From positions 1 to 18,337 of the forward strand of contig BBXU01001352.1 of the NCBI GenBank assembly GCA_001598975.1: a stretch of DNA of 18,337 nt, written 5' to 3'. Positions within the stretch are counted from its first letter, which is position 1; every line of letters starts with the position of its first letter. A program made the translations under genes and the position numbers. The stretch comes from Parachlorella kessleri. Taxonomy: Eukaryota; Chlorophyta; Trebouxiophyceae; Chlorellales; Chlorellaceae. The notes under the pieces were generated by a model. That model saw only the letters and a program-made list of their open reading frames with translations. It did not search any database and was not told the origin of the DNA. Below are positions 10,547 through 18,337 of the stretch, in pieces.

Positions 10547-11101
10547 AACAATATGCCCGGGCGCAATGCGTTTGGCGTGGCTAACAAGTGCAAGATGACT
10601 AGAGCTGTACGCCCACTTGACACATGTACCGCATGTCCCGAAAACTGCAGTTAATTGCTTTTGCAGGCCCCAATAGCGAACCATAATAACTTTTTGTGGA
10701 GGTTTTCGTTATCAAAGGAGCCGAGGCTGCGTCATCATCAACTGGTGTCATTAGCCCCCCGATCGTCAGCTTCGTCTGACAGTGGGTGACACGCAACAAA
10801 GAAAGCAGAAGAGAGGGTCCCTGGGCGACCTGGGTAAGTGCCAGGCCCAGTGCACACCTCTGGCTACCTGGAGTGTGGCCCTGATTATTGTGTGGGTGAG
10901 CCCCTTGGCTTACAGCACTGCCCAGCAGTTCCTCATCCTCAAGTATGACCTGTTCACAAAAGTTGCATGTACTCTGCACTCCGTCCTAGCTTTCTTGGTG
11001 TGAGTATGGGCGCACCATGCCATCTCTGCAGTCTTGCGTGGCTTGTGCAGGCCTGGTGTAGGCGCTTGTCTAGCTAATAATACGAACAGCGCACTTTGCT
11101 A
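10547..11101. promoter_or_regulatory. Divergent promoter region between PGP and LSM3
   Basis: About 555 bp separate the start codons of the minus-strand phosphatase gene and the plus-strand LSM3 gene, so both promoters and leaders must fit here. I see no clear TATA box or named element. The minus-strand frame of PGP exon 1 stays open up to 10684, so the PGP start could lie further upstream than assigned. Confidence 0.5.
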
Positions 11102-12076
11102 ATGGCGGCAGCAGCAGCGCATACAGAAGATGACACAACCGTGAAGGAGCCGCTGGACCTTATTCGGTTATCCCTGGATGAGCGGGTGTACATCAAACTT
11201 AAGGGTAGGTGTGCTATGTCAAGCAGCCTGGAAAACATACGCACGCTGCGGCACGCGCACTGGATGCACTAGCAGGTCAAAGATCTCTAAATCAGGAGCT
11301 TTTTGGGAGAGGTACAGGTGTTTTGTCGACGTGGCCGGGGAATTGAGCTGAGGGTGTATCAGTGGTAGCTGTCGATGGGCCATTTATGGCCAGAACCCTT
11401 CCATGGCCCAGCTCAGGGCATTTCATGTTCTTTACGGACAAGCAAGGTTTGAGAGTTAGGCATCACGCTGATATGACCCTTCAGTGTGCAGGTGATCGTG
11501 AGCTGCGAGGGAAGCTGCATGTGAGTTTGGTTCAGTGACCAGAACAGCATGCCTCCTAAAAGCATGCACCATGGGACCTAGCAGCCGTGGTGCAAGGCTT
11601 CTGCTCAATGCATCAATGCCTGGATGTGCCGCAAGCACGGCAGCCAATTCTAGCTCTGTGTGTTGGTGCAGGCTTATGATCAGCACTTGAACATGATTCT
11701 TGGGGAGGTGGAGGAAACAGTTACCACTGTGGAGATAGACGAGGAAACTTTCGAGGAGATCATTAAGGCAGGTTTTGGTATTTGAAAAAATTATTAAAAT
11801 GTGCAGGCCTGGATGCCTGGTAGTCTGTAATGCTGCCAGTGTTGACAGTCATCCGTTAGTTGATTATTGTTAGGGCTGTTGTATGACAGTCTGGGTGTAT
11901 TGCTGCAGCTTTGCACACCCCAAATATTGATGCCTTCTAGTATTTCATTACTCGAATGGATTTCAGCGCTTGAGATTTCAGCGCTCGTTGCTGTGCAGAC
12001 GAACAAGCGAGTAGTGCCATACCTATTTGTGCGGGGCGATGGCGTCATCCTCATATCGCCACCCTTACGCACATGA
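11102..12076 (+). CDS. LSM3: U6 snRNA-associated Sm-like protein LSm3 (4 exons)
   Basis: Exons: 11102-11204, 11492-11520, 11672-11767, 11999-12076; phases close to give 101 residues, the usual LSm3 length. The sequence is collinear with eukaryotic LSm3: [18 protein letters not shown] (helix and first strand), Sm1 motif [19 protein letters not shown] with RNA-contacting Asp47, His49 and Asn51, the acidic LSm3 segment [18 protein letters not shown], and Sm2 motif [14 protein letters not shown] (Arg88-Gly91). LSm3 is part of the LSm2-8 ring that binds the U6 snRNA 3' end in the nucleus and of the LSm1-7 ring that promotes mRNA decapping and decay in the cytoplasm. Intron 3 must use a GC donor (AAG|GCAGGT) to keep the conserved spacing between EEIIK and TNKRVVP. 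The downstream GT at 11772 would insert residues, and the family has no insert there. Confidence 0.96.
11959..11985 (+). repeat. Tandem acceptor-like 12-mer in LSM3 intron 3
   Basis: GATTTCAGCGCT occurs at 11959-11970 and again at 11974-11985, a 15-nt period. Each copy contains TTTCAG, a good splice-acceptor core, placed 32 and 17 nt before the true exon 4 start at 11999. Confidence 0.8.
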
Positions 12077-12489
12077 CGCTTGAGCTGGGCAGGAGGAGCG
12101 GCATTAATGTGCTGTCAAGTCAGTAACACTAGTCCCAATGGCTGTTGTCTGTTCCCAAGCCCATGGGCCTCGGGCACCCAAAAAAGGTCATGTCGGTGAC
12201 GCTGACTATGTTTTATCGGGCTGTTTTGTACTAGGAACAGTACAAGTACATCTACCGCATTCCTGCCTACATTCCTCCCGCTCTTCAGCACTCTGTTACG
12301 TTGACATCTCCATCAATGGTACCCAGGGAAGGATTGCTGTGAGCTGTGTCGCGGCACCATTGGATCCTCAACAGCCACCTGCAAGGGAGACCCCGTTTGC
12401 GACGGCAGGCTTAGATCCCTTGGGGAGTGAGCGATCCTTCCCATGCCACCATTGTGTAAACCTGGTACAGACTTTTGAAGTGGCATATG
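12077..12489. other. Convergent 3' region of LSM3 and the membrane protein gene
   Basis: About 410 bp between two converging stop codons. It is probably almost all 3' UTR, used on both strands. A TGTAA is seen on the plus strand near the right end; no TTACA is seen for the minus strand. No gene was recognised. Confidence 0.5.
12455..12459 (+). terminator. TGTAA polyadenylation signal, LSM3
   Basis: This is the first TGTAA after the LSM3 stop (12074-12076), giving a 3' UTR of about 390-400 nt. It lies only about 30 nt short of the stop codon of the converging gene. Another TGTAA at 12549-12553 would run the LSM3 mRNA into that gene's coding region. Confidence 0.5.
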
Positions 12490-14485
12490 TCACTGATGGC
12501 CACGAGTGCACCACACCTGTGGGAGACGAGTCTGCTTGCCAGGGCTGCTGTAACCGCCGGTGGGCGGAGGTGGGTAGAAGCTGACAGACTGATTCTTGGG
12601 GAGTCTCGGGTCTGGACTGGCACTGACGGTCGGTGGGGGGAACTCTGCAGGCAAGCAGAAGTGTGGCCCAGTGACTGCTTCTGCATGACATCATCAGCAC
12701 CGCCATATTTGCCCCTGGCTATAACCGCCCATGATGGCGTGGCTGCTGCATGCACTGCAAGCAGTGGATAATCACTTACTTGCGGATGGGATTGCCCAGG
12801 ATGGTGCTGAGGATCCGGTGTCACCCTGCGCATGGGTATTGCCATATCAAGGATCCAGTACATTGGGTCCACCACACAGCTCTGCCACCGTGGCCTAGCC
12901 ATATACTGATAAGGAGCCTTTCTTTCCTGCCCAGTGCTCCGCACATCCCATGCATCTGGGAGTCATGTAGACATGGTTCCAGGCTTGACTTGCTCTGACA
13001 TGCCTCATATCACAGCTGGCAGCCCACACATGACAGCAGTTCCAAGCTTCATAAGTCAAGGTTGGAGGAACCCCTGGGTCACGGCCTACCTTAGCCCCGC
13101 TTCACAGTGCTACAGTCCTTCTTATGCTGCCGTCCTCACCTTGGCTGGCAGGTGATACCCACGCTGTGCCAGCTCCTCTCTGCACCTGCCAGCTATCACC
13201 CCGCACAGCGCATCGCCGTCATGATATGACACCTCCATTAGGTAGTCAATCCACTGCCACAGCATGGCAGGGGAGACGGTGGGCCTGTCCCCCGCAGCAA
13301 TCAGAGATGTCTGAGTGTCCACAGCAAATGAAACCATGTACCGCTTGGCGGCCTGGGTGCTTCGAGCAGCCTCAGCGCGGCAGAGCACCAGCAGGCTGTA
13401 AGCCACGGGCACTGCCAGGAACACCACAGTGGCCAGACCCTGAAGGCAGTCAAGTACTAGCAGGGTTGGCTGGGCAGCGAAGAAATGCAACACAACACAA
13501 GCGCGTTCTGGATGAGAACTCAGACAAGCTCAGGCGGATTTGTGTCTCCAGCCCTGGCATTACAGTTCACGCCTTACTCTCTGTTCGCACTACCTGCCAC
13601 CCTTACTAATAACACAAGAGCGTGAACAGATCCCAGTATCTCAGGAACGGCAGTACACAGCCGCTACCTACCGTGAAAGCCAGGATATATTTCGTGCTCT
13701 GCATCAGAACCGCATCACATAGGACATTGCCTGGCCCTGCTTCCTGGCACCTGCAGAGCATGATGTGGGTGGGTTGAGTCGCCTGTCTTAACCTGGGGCT
13801 CTAGCCCATGCACCGAACCATAACCCCGTGAAGCCTCGCCAGGAAAACAACAAGTCTGCACCCACGTGATGTCCACAGAAAACCAGAAAGCTGTGTTGTA
13901 GCCACCGAGTGCGGCGCCCATCATGGCTCCAGCAGCCACGTGCAGCACAGTGAGGGCTGTATTAGCTGTCCCATGGGCCACGATACCCTGCATACATCGC
14001 TGCACTGTTTTATTCCTGCTGCATACCATGAATAATAACAGGCTGTTTGCACCTCAGCGGCAGGATATCAGTGCATCCAAACCCAATAGACCGGGTGGCA
14101 CTGGACGCTTGTATGCAAGCTGCCAGCTCACCAAGGAAGAGACCACCAAAACGACACCCCAATGGGCCCAGGCCTGAGGGCCCAGGTACATGTTATCTAG
14201 CTGAAAGACCTGCGCGGCAATGGGACTGGATTAGAAAGGCTTGGAAATTAAGTTTGCTGTAGGCACCAAATCCTTCCACACGCCTCTCACATAGTAATAG
14301 GAGACTGCCGGTAACGTGGACGCCAGAAAGAAAGCTGCCACGCTGGCAACTATAGCTTGAGGGCGCAAAGTGGCCACACTGTGGCTGCCCTTCAACTCCT
14401 CCTTGGGGCAACCCCGGCTGCTTTCTGCCCTCGCCTGAAGCAAGTAGCTGTCCATCTGTGGGCCAGGCCGTGCTGCTGCTCCCAT
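12490..14485 (-). CDS. Unassigned four-helix (tetraspan) membrane protein (about 7 exons)
   Basis: Exons in transcript order: 14485-14291, 14209-14132, 13987-13866, 13750-13672, 13439-13140, then less surely 12825-12780 and 12644-12490; phases close to give about 324 residues. Predicted membrane helices: residues 44-65 (AIVASVAAFFLASTLP), about 82-95 (GVVLVVSSLGIVA), about 101-128 and 153-178 (YILAFTGLATVVFLAVPVAY). Both ends would face the cytosol. The loop between helices 3 and 4 carries Cys133 and Cys143, a possible disulfide. After helix 4 comes a soluble tail of about 145 residues with basic heptad-like and acidic parts, ending in a proline-rich stretch (SFYPPPPTGGYSSP). This topology recalls MARVEL or tetraspanin-like proteins, but no signature was recognised and the function is unknown. 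Helix 4 is formed across an exon junction (AFT|GLATVV), which supports the model. An alternative last part uses exon 12926-12780 in another frame. Confidence 0.65.
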
Positions 14486-14941
14486 TGGCGGCTGACCAAG
14501 GACTAAGAGGACATGTAGTCCTTACGGAGCTAGAAGCACTCTGGAGGGGGGGACATCATCGAATAAGTCCTACAAATGCTCCCAAGCTCTCTGATTCGAA
14601 GTTGGACTCAAGCGTCCAACGTCGTCCCGCCACTTTTGTCCACCCTGGCAGACCTGCATAAGGAGTTGCCAATATTGCCCTTTTCCTTCACAGCTTTGTA
14701 GATCTCCGCTTCAGGCCAAACCTGCAGTGATCGCCGCGAGGCGATAGCTGCTTGACCCTGGCCTCGATCCCTCTCTAAACAAAGCCCTTTCTGGCCCGGG
14801 GGGCCTCTAGGAAGAACCCCAAGGCCAGGGACTCCGCGGTTTCTTGTTGAGGTTCGAGAGTCAGGTGCCCTCAACCAGGCTCTGGGGGGAGCTCCCTTCC
14901 TCTGAGGCCGCTTGGCAACAGGGCAGCGAGTACTAGGCAAC
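14486..14941. promoter_or_regulatory. Divergent promoter region, membrane protein gene and V0d
   Basis: About 456 bp separate the two start codons, enough for two compact promoters or one bidirectional one. No TATA box or known element stands out. A 151-codon minus-strand frame across 14608-15063 overlaps V0d exon 1 and has no recognisable domain, so it was not annotated. Confidence 0.45.
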
Positions 14942-17900
14942 ATGAGTACAACAGAGATGTGCCTGTTCAACGTCAGGGACGGGTTCCTTGGTGAGTGGTG
15001 CTGCACTTGGGGTGCCTCAGGTGCAGGTGGACCAACTAGGGCCAGCACACTTGAAGAGATCATTCCATGCAGGCCCCATGGGCTTCGCTTGCGAAGTTGA
15101 ACTCACGTGAAAGGGAGCGGCAGCTTGATCAGGTGTTTGCCTCTTTGTGCAGAGGCCGTCTGCAGAGGCTACAAACTGGGCCTGCTCACGACTGCCGACT
15201 ACAACAACATCTGCCAGTGCGAGACGCTTGATGATATAAAGCTGTATCTGGTACGTAGAGCAGGAGTCAGCGACATTTTAACCTAGCAGAGTGCAGATGT
15301 TGCTAGCTTGCAAAGCGGAGGGGCGGGGGGCCCCCAAGGCAGCAGTAGTGCTGCTGGGACTGGCTGGACACACTAAGCAGAATTTGTTAAATAACCCTGT
15401 ATGCTTATCGCTGGGTGAAGCAGAAGGGGTGTGGCTCCTTCGGATATATCTTCTCCAAATGTTTCTATTCCTGCTTGATTCTGCTTGCTTATTGATGCAG
15501 CTGGCACCCGCCACCGTCTGTCTAGTCTAGTCTAGTCTTACAGCTTTCCACCACCCTTGCGGGTCAGTCACAATCTTGTCACACCTAGAAATGAATCTCA
15601 ACCAGGCTGCTACTAGGCAGGCAGTCACTACCGTTTGCTGCAGGCTGAACCACTGGATTCCTACCACAATGGAACGACCTTGGGTCTTGAAATCACAGCT
15701 AGGATTGACACACTGACAATGACCGGTTTAATGGCATGCACCACTCGAGCGCTGCTAGCTGGCCGCCACCCCTTCATCACATGGCTCGCTAGCCCTCGCT
15801 TTCATGGATATGGAGGCTTGAATCCTCAACTTGGGCGCCTTAACTCCAAGCCGCCCAGCTAGTATATCGGCCGGGGTTCGATCTGGGGCTGGGGTGCATG
15901 GGTGTCAGACGGGAAACTCCCAAAACCCGTCCAACCAGTGCACATGGGGATTGGGATTAGGGAGCCCCAGTGCACACAGGAGGAGTAAACTCAACTCGCT
16001 CCCAGCACCACACAGTCCATAACCAATCGTGTTTAAGGTCCACGACCACGACCGACCACGACACTGCTGTCTGACCCCTATTTATTACATGCATTCCCAT
16101 CCCAAATTACCTGTGCTGCAGACCGGCACAGATTATGGGCCATACTTTGCTAACGAGCCCTCCCCGCTGCACACGACCACCATCGTGGACTGCTGCACCC
16201 GCAAGCTAGTGGATGACTGGCGGTACTTACGGGTCAATGTGAGCAAGGGGACCAGTCTTGGTTGCGCTGCAGGACTAGCTGTGATGGCCTGGGGTAGTAT
16301 GAAAAGTGGTAGAGCTGACGGAAGGGTTGGTGTGCCAGCAGATCTCTTTTGCAGCTGCACCAAGCGGCACTTGAACAGATCCAGCAGCAGCGCCTGTTTA
16401 CATACCAGGCCCCTCCCCACCGAGCCACGACGAGCTAGCCTAGCGCTCGATTTGAGTGCTTGAGGGCTGGTGGAGTGGTTTTGTGTCTGCAGGCCGCAGA
16501 GCCGCTGGGCACCTTCCTGGATTACTGCACCTACGGCCACATGATCGACAATGTGGTGCTCATCGTCACTGGCACGCTGCACGAGAGGGACGTGCAGGTG
16601 GGTCAAAGGGCTGCTCAGACGTATGGCGGAACCCTGCAGGTGGTGCTGGAGGTGCAGCTTGCAGCCCTGTGTACGCTAGCAGGAGAAGGTTTCCGGGGGG
16701 TGCGACTTGAAACCAGAGGCCTCGTTCACTGGGGGAGGGGGGAGGGGGTGTCAGCTGAGTAGCGGCCACCTGTTGCTGGCTGCAGCAAGACCCAGCTGAC
16801 TGGGCTCCTGCTGGTGCCTGCAAGGCAGTGAGCCTTTGTCATGGGGTGAGAACTGGCTTGACTGACAAGGCGACTGCACTGGCACTCACAGCTGCTGAAG
16901 GTCCGCACAAGGTATCGGCACCAGCTTTCCAGGCCAAAGGCTGGGACGGCCGAGTTGACGGCAGCAGCAGTGACTTGGCGTTCGTGCTTTCTTCCCATGC
17001 TGTGCCGTAGGAGCTGCTGGAGAAGTGCCACCCGCTGGGCATGTTTGACAGCATCGCCACGCTGGCGGTGGCACAGAACATGCGGGACCTGTTTCGCTTG
17101 GTGCTGGTGGACACACCGCTGGCTCCTTATTTCTCAGGTGTGTCGTTGGTAACGCCCCAGCTGGCCTGCCGGCGGCGATAGTGGGATGGATTGAGGGCTC
17201 TCACTGTCTCTTCAAGGCTCATAGCGTGGCAGACAGTAATGTGTGCGAAGGTCATGGATTGTGCAGAAGCGGTGTCCTCGCCCCCTCTCCATGCCATATA
17301 GCTGCCTGTGCGCCGGGGTAATGCTGTAGCGGCACAGCGTTCCCCTGGCATACAGTCCGTGCCCCTCTTGCTACCCAAGCGTTCATATCCAATTCCCACA
17401 GTGATGCCCTTGCCCTCACACCCCTTGCCCTCCTTGCCCGCCCCGGGTACCCACTTTTCAATGTTGCCATATGCAGAGCACCTGACGAGCGAGGACTTGG
17501 ACGAGATGAACATCGAGATCATGCGTAATACGCTGTACAAGGCTTACCTAGATGACTTCTCGCGCTTTGTTCGCCGCCTGGGGGGCACCACCGCTGAGGT
17601 CATGGGGGACCTGCTGTCCTATGAGGTGCGCGCCGTGCCTGCCGTGCTGGGCGGCGGCCTGGTATGCAGGCGCTCGGCTGCTTCGCCTGAGCTATGGCCA
17701 GCAAGAGAGGGGTTAGGGGAGGTGCTTAATGGGCGGGTGGCCTAGAGGGTTGCAGACATGCCCCGAACTACGTTAATGCAACAACCCCGCCGGTCTGGCT
17801 GCTGCTTTAATAAACAAATCATAAGATATCAGAAGAGTTATCAGTACTCTGCAGCTCCTGTCCCGGCTGGCTCCTTTCTGGGATGGTGCACTCGTACCTT

Positions 17901-18337
17901 TGCTAGCACTTATTTGCGTCCCCTTCACCTTTCTCTTTAGGCAGCCGGCTTGCAAGGGTCCGCGCCCCCCACAAATGCGTTCCCTGCCCTGGTTGACACT
18001 GCCCTCCACTTGGTCCCTCCCTGTGTAGGCCGACCGCCGCGCCCTGAACATCACCCTGAACAGCATCGGCACTGAGCTAACGCGCGACGACCGGCGCAAG
18101 CTGTACGCCAACTTTGGGCTGCTGTACCCTCACGGCCAGAACGAGCTGGCGGTGGCCGAGGACTTTGACCAGATCCGCAGCACCATGGAGAAGGTACCGC
18201 CATACCAAGCGCTGTTTCACAGGGTGAGTGAGTGAGGGTGTAAGCGTGTGTAGGAAATGGGGCTTTGGGGGGGGGGGGGGGGGGTCTGGCTAGCATCTGC
18301 TGTTGTTGTTGTTGCTGCTGCTGCTGCTGCGCTGCGT
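14942..18337 (+). CDS. VMA6: V-type proton ATPase V0 subunit d (partial, 7 exons seen)
   Basis: Exons: 14942-14990, 15153-15250, 16122-16238, 16493-16597, 17011-17137, 17477-17625, 18029-18223; phases close over 280 codons. The family is about 350 residues, so roughly 70 C-terminal residues lie beyond the window. The chain follows subunit d throughout: [105 protein letters not shown] and [17 protein letters not shown]. Subunit d is a soluble cap on the membrane c-ring; it couples the central stalk (subunits D and F) of V1 to proton transport through V0 in vacuole, contractile vacuole and endomembranes. Exon 3 ends AAT|GTGAGC, preferred over an earlier GT because YLRVNAAEPL then matches the family. 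Intron 2 is 871 nt and the last intron, cut by the edge, contains G18 and triplet repeats. Confidence 0.96.
15521..15535 (+). repeat. Short TCTAG tandem repeat in V0d intron 2
   Basis: Three exact TCTAG units in a row, followed by a partial fourth. It is a minor microsatellite inside the 871-nt intron, with no sign of function. Confidence 0.8.
18267..18284 (+). repeat. G18 homopolymer in V0d intron 7
   Basis: An uninterrupted run of 18 G lies about 44 nt after the exon 7 donor. Runs of this kind can form G-quadruplexes and are prone to sequencing error. Confidence 0.9.
18301..18330 (+). repeat. TGT/TGC triplet repeat at the right edge
   Basis: Four TGT units pass directly into six TGC units, presumably still in V0d intron 7. 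TGC tracts are common in volvocine-type algal genomes. Confidence 0.85.

Noticed and set aside
11772..11998. Ordinary GT-AG intron in LSM3 from donor GTTTTG to the acceptor at 11998
   Set aside because: It adds 4 nt to exon 3 and breaks the frame before Sm2; only the GC donor gives the conserved protein with this acceptor.
12780..12926. Alternative exon 6 for the membrane protein gene, in a different frame
   Set aside because: It is phase-compatible and fully open (49 codons) but leads into a less protein-like last exon; the model using 12825-12780 gives a proline-rich tail with better codon character. Kept as an open alternative, not annotated separately.
14608..15063. 151-codon minus-strand frame in the divergent region
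   Set aside because: It overlaps V0d exon 1 on the other strand, has no known motif, and is rich in Arg, Pro and Ser as expected of a shadow frame in GC-rich DNA.
15871..15895. GGTTCGAT motif resembling a tRNA T-loop
   Set aside because: The flanking bases cannot form a T-stem (CGGGG against TGGGG), and no acceptor, D or anticodon arm is visible.
1..18337. A new multi-gene system, defence island, CRISPR array or biosynthetic cluster
   Set aside because: The genes are mostly conserved single-copy housekeeping or photosynthesis genes (PGP, LSm3, V-ATPase d) on alternating strands with introns, with no functional link visible between neighbours.

Overview
This window is nuclear DNA from a eukaryote, most likely a core chlorophyte green alga (Chlamydomonadales-like). 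Every recognisable gene is split by GT-AG introns of about 60-870 nt, with acceptors often in a CTGCAG context. TGTAA, the chlorophyte polyadenylation signal, follows three of the stop codons. The products suit a phototroph: a transit-peptide-bearing phosphoglycolate phosphatase, a secreted phytocyanin-type copper protein, LSm3 and V-ATPase subunit d. The species cannot be fixed from the sequence alone. I found no bacterial-style operon, CRISPR array, transposase or rRNA/tRNA gene.

Layout from left to right: (1) a possible last exon of an upstream gene, ending at 222; (2) a plus-strand 8-exon gene for a CBS-domain-pair protein, 1228-3744; (3) a plus-strand 5-exon gene for a small secreted cupredoxin, 4943-6129; (4) a minus-strand 9-exon gene for phosphoglycolate phosphatase, 10546-6975; (5) a plus-strand 4-exon LSM3 gene, 11102-12076; (6) a minus-strand gene for an unassigned four-helix membrane protein, about 14485-12490; (7) a plus-strand gene for V-ATPase V0 subunit d, 14942 to beyond the right edge, of which seven exons (280 codons) are present. 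I rebuilt all exon chains by hand from splice-site dinucleotides, reading phase and protein family. The phases close exactly in every gene, but no transcript evidence was available.

The genes look like unrelated neighbours, not a pathway. Arrangement may still matter. PGP/LSM3 and membrane protein/V0d are divergent pairs separated by about 555 and 456 bp, so each may share a promoter. Cupredoxin/PGP and LSM3/membrane protein are convergent pairs, the second so tight that the mRNA 3' ends probably overlap.

I do not see a new multi-gene system. The observations most worth checking are at RNA level. There are two apparent GC-AG introns, in LSM3 and in the CBS gene. The LSM3 one sits beside a GT donor 4 nt away and a tandem pair of upstream acceptors that together keep the reading frame. 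Other points are a near-copy of an exon start inside a CBS-gene intron, a hairpin with polyadenylation-like signals in another intron, and the unassigned membrane protein.
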